Below are positions 1 through 10,060 of a DNA stretch of 41,069 nucleotides, in pieces (positions within the stretch are counted from its first letter, which is position 1; each line of letters begins with the position of its first letter). Origin of the DNA: Emmonsiellopsis sp. PD_33 (Eukaryota; Ascomycota; Eurotiomycetes; Onygenales; Ajellomycetaceae). The DNA lies in assembly GCA_032988165.1 (NCBI GenBank), contig JANTQF010000319.1:1-41069 (forward strand), written 5' to 3'. The notes beneath the pieces were generated by a model. It made no database searches, had not been told where the DNA came from, and saw nothing but the letters and a program-made list of their open reading frames with translations. Both the position numbers and the translations under genes were made by a program.

Positions 1-430
1 CAAATTGGCTGGGGAAGGCTGGGAGAGAGGCTTGGCACAGCAGGAGAGGGAAAATCAAAATGATCAGAGTTTTTGCAGGCAATTGAAACTGCAATAACTC
101 AACCAATTTGACTTGGAAATGCTCGGCGGTTCTTTCAAAAGAAAGAATAGGCTTTGATCTACCTGTCACTCAATTTATATGATGTTTGGACCAGTGGTTG
201 TGGTGCTGTGGTGAAAAAGGGGGATAACCTCCCACTTTCTCAATGAAACCACGTTTTTGCACACCACACCCCCAATTCTGGTCCAAACCTCACCAAAATT
301 GAATGGCAAATAGATCTCGATGAGGGCTTTTGAATGAGGGTATTTGCGTTCAGAAATTCGAAGGGGAAGGCATGTTCGAAGAATCGTTGTATCCTTGGTT
401 GATGTAATTACTAGTATAAAAAACAACAGA
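1..430. repeat. CpG-retaining segment with imperfect inverted repeat
   Basis: This segment still contains CpG (for example near 134, 318, 348, 359, 376 and 384), unlike the next 33 kb. Positions 156-194 and 278-316 form an imperfect inverted repeat. Reverse-complementing the right arm gives a 39-base match to the left arm with about 10 differences, sharing GATCTA at one end and GTTTGGACCAG at the other. The centre (195-277) is a looser palindrome rich in GTGGTG and CACCAC. No coding region is convincing on either strand. It could be a young hairpin element or the edge of a repeat outside the window. Confidence 0.5.
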
Positions 431-984
431 TACTATTTAATCTGCCTTATTCTCCCTTCAGAGTATCAAGATCTATTAAAGGTCTTTCCAACATGCATAT
501 ATAGGTAGATGTAGGACCAGATTCAGCAGTAATAAGATGATTCCTTATTTATTGATTCTGATATAATGATTCATAACATCAACTTCTTTGCCTGGCACCA
601 CTCACAAATTAATATTTATAAAGCAATGATGATTAATATTCTCCACCAGTTACTTAAGAGCATAGTTTAGTATCTAGTTGAATGGCTTCAGAAAATGGTG
701 GTGGACCTTATCAAATCTGCATGACAAACTAAGAATCAGAAAGCCCTATTAATATCCCAAGTAGGTAGAACTAAATAGCTTAATAACTAATTTAATTATA
801 TTTCTTACTATTTAGATCTTTGGCATTTTATCAACTTCAGCTGCTTTAAACAGTGGTCTGGGTTACAGTGTAAGGCTCTATTATAATAGTTAATCCCAGT
901 TATTACCTCTTTACTGCTTCATTATTTGCAACCTATCCTCCTATATACTCATGCTGTGGTTGACTTTCTATTCTGTATGCAGTA
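431..984. other. AT-rich stretch, nothing recognised
   Basis: AT-rich sequence without CpG lying between the CpG-retaining left edge and the transposase relic. I see no gene, RNA or clear repeat here. The relic that follows may begin within this stretch, since its upstream limit is not visible. Confidence 0.5.
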
Positions 985-2403
985 TTACTCCTATGATGAT
1001 GAAACCCTAAGATATTTAAAGAATATCTTGAAATAGATTGACACTTTTAAATGGGCATTTCATCATTATTATATATCTCATAAGAAATATTATCTACATA
1101 AAGTTAGCTACTTTAACTTCATAAAATTTCATGTTCTTATCCACTATGTCAAGTTCATTTATAAATATAGAATCCTGAATGGCTTCAATACTGAGCACAG
1201 TAAGACTAGCTACAAACACTATATAAAGATTTATTACTATAATATTAATAAATATATTGGTAATGAACAGCAGCTAATCAAACACAATCAACAATATATA
1301 TATATGTTAGAGTTAGAGAACATATTACTCCATACTAATATTATTAACTCAAGTACACTTATGGCTGAAGATTAACTTGGAATAAAGCTTATCACTACAT
1401 TAATAGCTATAAACTTGTAGAAAATATCATGGCATCTATTACAAGCAGACTACTACTAATTACTGGTATGTCATGTCATAATAGTAAGAGAGGTAGTTAA
1501 AAGACTGAGTCATCTCAAGAAGGTTTTTCTAGATGTATTGCTAGTTTATATTGCAGATAGATATTTCTAGCTTACTGGTATAAAGAACTGACATCCTACA
1601 TTGCAATTAATACTTAACTATCACATACAGGTATATAGATTAATCACTACATAGAAATAGAATGAATAAAATCCATCTGACATAAATTACCTTATTAAGA
1701 AGAAGATTCAATGCACACCTATATAGCAAGAAGTGCTTGATGAGTAGCAGTAAGACTATATCTGATTGACTGATGAAAAGACTGATAATAGGAATGAGAT
1801 GAGAGATATATCTTTTTAAAAATAGATGATTAATTAACTCTTACTGATATTAATTGTGATTGATCCTGATGTTTAAGTGAAGAAGAATGGAAGAATCCCC
1901 AATTAAAATGAGAATACATACTATACTGGGGTACTTATTAATGTCCTTCAACTGTGTTCTAGAAAGCTGCATGATGTCCATAGCATATATGAAGTGGAGA
2001 TATATGCAGACTTGAAGTTCAATTCATTAGATAATAATCTAGGTTATCTATAGAAACATCATTTCTATTCAGTGGAGATTATACAGTAAGGTACTCATCT
2101 TATTCTAATATAGCTTAGTAATATACATGTGAGATTCCCTATTAAATAATTCTACATTAATAATTATATTAACTGGGATCAATACAATAGTTTGTATAGT
2201 GAAACATGATTAGAAGATGGACTTCAGGCAGTAAATAAGTAATTAATCCAGTTAAAAATTAGTATTAGAGAGGAAGTAGAGGATGAAGAGAGTAACATAA
2301 ATGAGAAGAATAAGAAGAATGATGACTTAAATGAAGATAATATTTTAGATGAATTAAATAATAATTTGAATAGTAGTTTGATAGATTCAGATGATGAATA
2401 ATA
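985..2403 (+). pseudogene. Plavaka-like DNA transposase relic (C-terminal part)
   Basis: A plus-strand reading with scattered stop codons keeps blocks that resemble the C-terminal part of Plavaka-type (CACTA-like) fungal transposases. Around 1,100-1,300 it reads KFHVLIHYVKFIYKY, FNTEHSKTSYKHY and GNEQQLIKHNQ. These match the family pattern of a 'KFH..THY..FI..YG' block, then 'T.HSE..HK' and a 'Q..KHN' block. The relic continues through 1,930-2,230 with coding-like blocks such as SRKLHDVHSIYEVE. It ends in an acidic tail (2,270-2,400) rich in Glu, Asp and Asn. Stops and missing Gln, Trp and Arg codons fit C-to-T and G-to-A decay. No terminal inverted repeats were found, so the boundaries are approximate. 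Confidence 0.6.
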
Positions 2404-2435
2404 AGAAGTTATAAGAAATACATTTCTTAGCTTAA

Positions 2436-2605
2436 GTTAATGAGTAGGAAAGAAGTATATTTTTTAGCTTAAGTTAAACTGCCCTACTCAGCTTAAGCTG
2501 AGGAATGTGCTCCTCTCAACTGGCATGCAGGTCAAAGTATTATTTAAGTACCCTACTAACTTAAGCTGAGGAATGTGCCCTAGTCCTACCTGCTAGCTTA
2601 CACTG
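2436..2605. repeat. TTAAGCT-centred palindromes, cluster 1
   Basis: Four or more copies of a short palindrome with core AGCTTAAGCT lie here: TTAGCTTAAGTTAA near 2,438 and 2,466, CTCAGCTTAAGCTGAG near 2,488, and a variant near 2,556. Similar copies recur at 5,245-5,490 and 31,995-32,090, both outside the gypsy element. Function unknown. Confidence 0.6.
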
Positions 2606-3200
2606 AGAAATATGCTATTATTTGAGTTATAATGCACACTGGTATTTATTTAGGTAGATTAGTAAAAAAAAATAAGTAGCTATATGTTTAGGTTTGAACC
2701 TAGATTATCACCTTAAGGGGTGATTGGATCACATGACTTTCATGTTTATATAGACTAGTTAGCTACTAGAGTTAATGAATCTATGAGAATAATTCTAACA
2801 GGTTGATTATGTAAGTATCTATATATCTATCACTATTTAGTATTATTTATTCAGATAGCTTATTTTTTGACTAAAACATATTAAATCTTAATAATATGAT
2901 GTGATCCCATTGTGAAATACATCACAAGTTTTATTGAAAAGCTAATGCATGCTAAATACATGAGTTTCAGTAGCAGGATTATGCAGCTGTGGTGTGGTGA
3001 TGTGCTTAATTATAGGTGTGATAAAATATATATATAATTTATATCCCCTACTAATAGCTGATATTTACTACTATTATAGTAATATCATATCAACTAGTTT
3101 GCACAACACTCACTAGCAGATAGTAACTTGAATAAAGTTATAAGAGCTAGCTATAAAAATACATTATAGAGCTGCAATGTCATGTCTTCATCCAGATCTC
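2606..3200. other. AT-rich stretch, nothing recognised
   Basis: AT-rich, CpG-free sequence between the first palindrome cluster and the SINE-like repeats. One isolated tRNA B-box-like string lies near 2,692, but it has no matching A box or shared tail. I see no gene here. Confidence 0.4.
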
Positions 3201-3370
3201 CTTTAGAGTGGTTAAGGGGATTTGAATAGTGACTTTTTGAATCTATGCACATCATACTAACAGTCTAATAGGGGTTTGAACCTAATAGAGAGTAGTATGA
3301 ACTCTATATTTTATTCTATAGTAGTAGTACTAACCCTTCAAGGTGACCTGGTTTAAGCTGCAGGATGAGC
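3201..3370 (+). repeat. tRNA-derived SINE-like repeat, copy 1
   Basis: The left end carries an A-box-like string (GAGTGGTTAAGG near 3,206) typical of serine or leucine tRNAs. About 60 bases on is a B-box-like string (GGTTTGAACCT near 3,269). The tail after the B box (AGTATGAA..CTATATTTTATT.. to GGTTTAAGCTG) recurs in the copy at 3,421-3,590. A tRNA-like head with a shared non-tRNA tail is the usual structure of a SINE. No poly-A or T tail or target duplication was resolved. Confidence 0.5.
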
Positions 3371-3420
3371 TAGCCATAAAAACATACTTTAAAATTATAT
3401 TAATATTATCATTCTTATTA

Positions 3421-3590
3421 GTGTTGAATTGATTACACTAAGAAGGAAGATGACTTTTTACTACATAGAATATAATAGTTCAGGGTTCAAACCCAGCTGA
3501 GTGCAGTATGAATTTTATATTTTATTTTATAATAATAGTATCAATCCTCTACTGGCAGGATAACCTAGTTTAAGCTAAGAGATATGATCC
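3421..3590 (+). repeat. tRNA-derived SINE-like repeat, copy 2
   Basis: Direct repeat of the element at 3,201-3,370. It has a good B-box match (GGTTCAAACCC near 3,484) and the same tail, ending in AGTTTAAGCTAAGAG. The A-box region is badly decayed. Differences from copy 1 are mostly transitions plus small indels. Confidence 0.5.
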
Positions 3591-3730
3591 AAATCCTCAT
3601 ACTACATATAGTGAGATTAATATTTCTTTAACCCAGACACATCAGGATCATTAAGTCAAGAAGAGCCATTATCTATGGAAAACATCATTAATTATATGAT
3701 GCACTGTAATTAACATAGAAGAAAAAAACA

Positions 3731-3857
3731 GTCCCTTCTGAATTCAAGTTTAGTGGCTTCATATTGAAGTCTCTCAACCCCTAGTTTTTCAATTCCAGAC
3801 TAGAGGTTGAGAGACTTCAATATGAAGCCATTAAACTACTGAACCCTTAAAGGACAA
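3731..3857. repeat. Long near-perfect inverted repeat (hairpin or MITE-like)
   Basis: Positions 3,747-3,785 and 3,799-3,837 are reverse complements over 39 bases with two differences, both transitions, separated by 13 bases. Weaker pairing extends outward to about 3,731 and 3,857 (GTCCCTT against AAAGGAC). Each arm contains the smaller palindrome CTTCATATTGAAG. It could be a MITE-like element or a hairpin RNA template. No target duplication was identified. Confidence 0.75.
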
Positions 3858-6155
3858 GAATAACTATATAAAATATACTTTAAGGCTGTAACTGATATCA
3901 TATTAAAATATAAAAATAATAAAAAAATAGTCTCTTAAGAGAGTATATAAGTCTCAGTAAAAATAAATAAGTTTAAAAGTAGATAATAAGAGGTGAGGTA
4001 GGACTTAAAGGGTCTGTAGATATATTACTATCATATATTTACTACTAATATAATTTAACATTTATTATGTCTTTAAATATTACTATTATTTTTTGCAGAT
4101 GCATACAAGTTGAGCATCCATTCTATTCTTACTATGTGATTAAATAGTATGATGTTACAGGGCATACTATGTGAGTAAACAGTGTCTAAGGTTAAGATAT
4201 TCTTAAAGGTTGATAATGCAGCATATGGTGATATATGCATGTTATTAGAGAGAGGGATAGCAAGATATGAGCTTCTAGGTTTGAATTTATAAAGGAAGTA
4301 AAGTAAGGAGAAACTACCATTAATATTCAAGTATATATATAAGAGTCATCCTTAGATATTCTAAAATATCCCATCAGTAGTTAGGGATAATTGCCTGGAT
4401 GCTATAGCCCAGTAGTGTAAGAACAATCAGAGATGACATAAGTCATAAAGGAATAAAAAATTACTTGACAACACTGTGACTATTAATAAAAGTAATAATC
4501 ACATATTAGTGGATAGCTAATTAGAGGATCAGGATTCAGGACAGCATTACCAATCTTTAAAGATAAGAGAAGGACTTAAAGGAGAGAGTTTCAATAAGAT
4601 AATATACTCAGCAGGTAATGATACACAATTTTAAAACAGATTTAGTAGTAATATATCTAGTAGATGATTTGATACTAAAAATAGATAATAAGAAGACTCA
4701 GAAAGGAAATGATTTGAACTGTATACTATTAAGCTTTCTCTACAAACTCATTGAAAGAGAGCTTTTAATAATCTATAATTAGTATAAAATATGATATCTG
4801 AGCTTCAGTCAGTTTGATTCAGTGTAGATATACAGTAAACATTCTTTTCAAATAGTAATAAAAGAGATGAATGTTCATGACTGGAAATGATATAAGTTCT
4901 ATGTTACTAGCAAGGTAAAATAAATCATTTTGAAGCCAGGTTTTTAGGTATGTATACTGTAATTTATTGTTAATAGTCATCAGTTAAAAAAGGCTAATTT
5001 GAACTCACTAGTGAAAAGAGATACTCCTATCCACTACTAATTAGTAGATGAGGTATTATATGTGATTCTTTATTTATCTTCTTACTTATTTGAATACAAA
5101 CTTTACTTTACAGGTAAAGTTTATTAGTACTTCTCATACCTAAATTCTTCTTCTAGGCCTACTATTATACCCAACTGAATGTCAACATCATATAAGAATC
5201 TTAGATGCTAGTAAGTATAAACTTCTTACTTAGCTCTATATATAGTGCTCAGCTTAAGCTCAGTCCTGATTTAAGTTAAGAACTCTATACTTAAAATTTA
5301 CTAACTAGAATATAATAGATATTTACTATAATAAATTCTTATTTCATAGTTATATCATTTAGTTTTATATGAGTCTCAACTATATCCTCATATTCTATAC
5401 AATTCTTAGCTTAAGCTAGAGCTAAGTTTAAGCTAAATATTATTTGCCTGGGTATCACTATATTAACTTTAGCTTAAGTTAAGAACTATCTACCACAACA
5501 TACTAAATGCAAGATAATAGGTCCCAAATAAGAGTAAAATAGATCTATAAGTTCAAAAACACCCTGAAGTAAATATAGCTGATGCTCAGAGGAATGATTT
5601 CTAGACTGATTAGAGAATGATAGTATCTTTACTTCCTCATAAAGAAATTAATTATAATTAAAACATTATAGAGGATTAATTAGTATTATTATTATCAGGG
5701 TCTTCTAGTGCAAGTCCAAGTTAGCAGGATGAATCTTAGTAGTCTAATAAACAAATTAATTAGAGATATAATTTACAGCCTATTTAGAGGATGCTAGTAT
5801 CTTCTTCCCCTCAGCTCAGCTAATAAATTGATTTTCAAAGTAATATTATTAACCCAGGTCTGTTAGAGGTTCAGATTGATTATTTCAATATATTCTTTTA
5901 ATACTATATTAATCCTTATTAATATTTAGATGTTTAGAAATCATCAGCAAGACATTCATGAGCATCATAATTAATAATAAGTGATAGTAGCTTTCTACCT
6001 GTAGATGTCTGAGTTCATTAACCATTAATAAAATTATTTGGTGTAGAGCTTCAAGAGTCATAAGAGTTATAATACTGAGGTTAATATAGAGAGGTTTCAT
6101 AAATTAGAATAATAGATTTATTATGATAACATAATAAATATGATTTATTTTTCTA
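3858..6155. other. AT-rich relic sequence, no identified gene
   Basis: CpG-free, AT-rich sequence. Short coding-like blocks appear (plus strand around 4,690-4,930; minus strand 4,073-4,330), but none could be assigned to a family. The second cluster of TTAAGCT palindromes lies at 5,245-5,490. The gypsy element is inserted at the right end of this stretch. Confidence 0.4.
5245..5490. repeat. TTAAGCT-centred palindromes, cluster 2
   Basis: Repeated short palindromes with the same AGCTTAAGCT core as at 2,436-2,605. Copies lie near 5,250 (CTCAGCTTAAGCTCAG), 5,408 (CTTAGCTTAAGCTAGAG), 5,426 and 5,470. Confidence 0.6.
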
Positions 6156-6160
6156 CCTTC
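6156..6160. repeat. Target site duplication of gypsy element (left)
   Basis: CCTTC directly abuts the left LTR. The same five bases directly follow the right LTR at 30,633-30,637. A perfect 5-bp duplication is normal for Ty3/gypsy integration. Confidence 0.9.
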
Positions 6161-6327
6161 TGTGATTGAGATAACTTAAGATGAAAATGTTGTGTAGAAT
6201 AAGGTTGCATTCTCTACATTCCTAGGCTATCTATAGCTATTTATATCACAGGGCCTGACTAAGCTATGTAGGTGACTAAGCACCATGGATATTCCATGGT
6301 ATAGAGCATGTGCATGTAATCATAACA
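6161..6327 (-). repeat. Gypsy 3' LTR (167 bp)
   Basis: Same length and orientation as the LTR at 30,466-30,632. In element orientation (minus strand) it begins TGTTATG and ends CA, giving the canonical TG..CA ends. I count 16 differences from the other LTR, all transitions. Several sites read TG in one copy and CA in the other, as expected when an ancestral CpG decayed separately. It contains a perfect hairpin CCATGGA-TAT-TCCATGG. Confidence 0.92.
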
Positions 6328-6331
6328 AGTA

Positions 6332-6341
6332 GCCCCTTTCA
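6332..6341 (-). other. Polypurine tract of gypsy element
   Basis: Immediately inside the 3' LTR the minus strand reads CTGAAAGGGGCTACT before TGTTATG. The GAAAGGGG run is the expected primer site for plus-strand DNA synthesis. Confidence 0.6.
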
Positions 6342-6566
6342 GAAAGGCATGTGATGCCCTCATTGTGGTAGTTACATGCAGGATTATAGAGCAAACAAGT
6401 GAAACATAAGATGGAATCTTATAAAGTATAATATAATAGTAAATAACACATCAAGTAAAAAAGAAAATATTGCTCTCTATACTCACAGTGGTCTGCACAT
6501 TATGTAACTGAGTCATTATAGAGTATGAAGACTAAGAGGTATCCATGATGTCAGCTCTAATCATAG

Positions 6567-9500
6567 CTATTCCTCCTCTATAGTAAATCCTCCCAGGTCC
6601 TCCTCAAGATGATCTTTATTTATATAGCACACCTCATAGTAGGGCATTCTGCATCCCTTGACAACTATAAGGATCTCCTTTACTTTCTTTTCTTCAACAC
6701 TAAGCAGTTTAATGAGTCATTGTATGGCATGGGTGTAGGTGAGTGTGGTATCTTTCTGGAGGGCTATATCAAGAGCCTTGAGGTTGATGAATAAGATTAG
6801 TACAGACTTAATTGAGTAATTATGAGTGTACCTAATGAGTTCATTAATAGCTATATATAATTCTTCATTAGGCAGGCCTCACATATCACTATATTACATT
6901 TCTGTGCTAGACTACTTATTTAGTATTACTACAGTATCTATAGGTCTGATGTTGTGTAGGTATATTAGTCATAATATTACCTTAAGATTATCTAGCACAT
7001 CTGAGAGCTTTTCTAATATCATTACTGATTCCTACAGCCACTCAATCTCCTATCTGATTCACTACATTATCATCTTTTTAATTATGCAGAATGGCATTTC
7101 TTTCTCATTCTAGTGACCTGCCAGGGTGTTTGCATTATCATTGCTGATTTTACATAGCCAGGCTATGCACTATACTGCTTGTATGCAATCTTTATTGATC
7201 TTAAGGCTTTCTAGCAGAATCTTTTCTCAGTGAGCTACAGTTTCTTCTACTACTTCTTGATAGTTAATGAGGTTCTTTATCACTTTCTGTCTGATATCAA
7301 CATCTATAGACACAATGTGGTCATAAGAAACACCCAGATTAATCTATCACTGGACAAGGTCTATAGCTTTTTCAAGCTGTATATTATCTGACATGATAAC
7401 TGCCTTAACCACTTATTTGACTTTAGAAGGGTAAATTCACAGAATCTCCTGTGTGGGGGGAGGGCTGAGTAGGCCTTCTTAAATTTTACTGCTAAGCTTC
7501 TTCTGGTTAGACTGTTGACTCTGAGGCTTAAAGATATCATCAGTGTCAGTATCATCAAGTTTCTATAGGGCCCTTCACAGTTGACTGTCCACTATAACAA
7601 ACATGTTATGAAATGTAGTGCTGAATACATGTAGTGTTTCAGTTATGACCTCTACCTTATATTACTTTAGCTGGCATAGTTTCATGATGTGTTTGACAGC
7701 ATCTTTATAGATGCACACATCTTTATTAGTAGTATTAGAGGTCTCAGTCATATAAGTATCCTCTATGAGATTGTTAAGTTGCTTCCCCTATCATTTCATA
7801 ATATTTTTAGCTATGTAGTATAGTTCCTGGTTGCTTATAGTAGTCATCTTATTATATAAAGTGCCCATGGATTTCCAGTTATCTACCATGTTATGCACTG
7901 ACTGTACTTCCATACTGTATAGAGTCATGATATGTCAGACTACTTCCTTACTTTCCTTAGCAACATATAGTATGAGGGTCTCTACAATAACTATTAGAGT
8001 CTCTATGGCAGTTTTGTAGCTCTTCAGTTGTGGGGATGGAGTTTCATTGCAAGCCTGATGATCATCCAAGAGAGCACTGATGCTGATGAAGTTATTCTTA
8101 CTGATATATCCTTCATTATTAGTGTTCTCTAGCATGTCCACTAGTCTATTAGTTATAATCTAATTGTTATTTTATAGGTATTTAAGGACCTCAGCCTCTG
8201 TACAGTTAAGTCTCTATACTGGGATGTATGTCACAGAAGAGTGTCTAATGTGAAAGAATTAAGTTTACTTGATTTGCTCCTGATAGTTCTAGCAGCAGAG
8301 GTCATTTACAGTATTCATAATGTCTTGCTCAGTCATATCTGATAGAAAGATCACAGTATTCTAGCATTCTCATTTATTTAGTAGAATATTAATTTCCCAG
8401 TTTCACATCATAGCTCTTCAATCTCATAGGCATACATATTACTCCTCATCTATAATATGCTTATTTACCTTATATCTACTTTGAATGTTCAGTGTGACTT
8501 ACTAGCATGCTTCTCTGGTTGTATATGCATTATCATATCTGATCTCACTCTTACTAAGGTGTTTTCCAAGGGAATTACACACTTCATAATTTAGATTACA
8601 GGAGGTATTTTGGAGGAAGACAGGTTTATTTGCATTATTGATTATTTTTATATCATTAGTCTTATTATTCTTATTTTATTTGTTTTTAATTCTATTAATC
8701 ATTATTCTAATCTTGATCTTCAGGTGTTCCACTTAAGGCTCTGACAGAAGTTTTTTTAGCTCAGGGCCTTAAAAGTTCCAGCCCTTTCCTGAGTTCACAC
8801 ATATTTTTAGGATTGAAAATCATAAAGCATTCCCAGTAATGAAGGGTGCTAGAGTCACATTTTCTTTCTCAGTCTGTCTTACTTTATGATCTTTCAGTTA
8901 GGGAACTAGTTTATTATTATAGAGTATTTAACTACATCTCTAATTTTCTAGGCTAGTAATGATGATTTGCAAAGCCAGGATCAACATTATATTGATGATT
9001 GTGATAGGAAATCTATGATATTTCATGTTCATAATGAGTATATTCATTTCCCAGTCTGGGTAACTCAAAGCCTTGAGTGTCTGTTTTACTTACTTCTCAT
9101 CTACCTCCTCATTTGTCATTCTTTACTTCTCTTTTGTGTCATCAGCTCTGCCCACAGAGGAGTTATTACTAATGTTGAGGTCTGTGAGGTTCATTGTACT
9201 AACTAGAGAGTTAGTGGCTGCCTAGAGTGTCTGGCATCTCTTTCTGGGAGTTTTTACTAGCATAAGGGATGTACTGGTAGATCCATATTACTTTATAATC
9301 TTAAATGTAGAGGCATTTTTATCTTTAGCCTTCTTAACTCTATCTTTATCTTCATCTTTTTCACTGTGGGGTATCATGGTGACTTCATGTCTTATGGCAT
9401 GAAGATAGGTGTGCAGGTGTGCATTGATGGAAGGGGTAATTTTGGGTAGATTATGTATGTGTGAGATTGATGAAGTGTTATCAGTGAATTCATCATAATA

Positions 9501-10060
9501 ATAGTTGTAAATGTCTGTAGATTTCAAAGGCTGGATCCTCTGATGCCATGAGAAGTCTCTATACTCAGTAAATATTTATTTTATATCTCATTGTAGGAAT
9601 AGTGTTCATCATGAAAAGTTCATGACTTTCAGTAGATTCCTCAGCAGGATGGGATTCATTACATGCAGTAAATCAAACATGTTAGCAAACAGTAGGGTGT
9701 AGAATAACTATGGGGAAATATATGTTAGAGTTTGGGCAGACTGGTGAGATAATGCCATTATAAATATAGGTGTGTGGGTACATAGAGGTGCTATCTATAC
9801 AAGCTGGTATAATAATGGGGCAATGGAGATTTCATGAAATAAAGGACTTAATTAGGCAATAAAGACATCAATATCATGCAGAGGTATGGAATCTTCATGG
9901 CTAGTAATTACATGTTTTTCTTTCTAATTTATATTCTATGAACATTAAAGCACTTTTGAGGTTCTTTCAGGTTTTTTAGGAGGCTAGGCTATTACTTTTA
10001 CAGGGCAGCCTCATTGCAGTCTTATCAGCAACATAAATTCTTCCTGGTCATACTCATATT
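6567..10060 (-). pseudogene. C-terminal extension of gypsy polyprotein, unknown function
   Basis: About 1,160 codons lie between the chromodomain and a stop codon 239 bp before the 3' LTR, in exactly the same frame as pol. The reading is coding-like along its length. Blocks include EFTDNTSSISHIHNLPKI near 9,490, VKQTLKALSYPDWEMNIL near 9,080, KVRQTEKENVTLAPFI near 8,870, TNNEGYISKNNFISISALL near 8,120, VLDNLKVIL near 6,990 and EEDLGGFTIEEE at the end. It is rich in Asn, Lys and Glu and looks mainly helical. I recognise no domain. Every stop could be a decayed codon, so whether it was a fused extension or a separate ORF after a natural stop cannot be told. Chromoviruses usually end soon after the chromodomain. 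Confidence 0.7.

Noticed and set aside
2680..2705. B-box-like GGTTTGAACCT suggesting a third SINE copy
   Set aside because: No A box upstream and no shared tail with the copies at 3,201 and 3,421.
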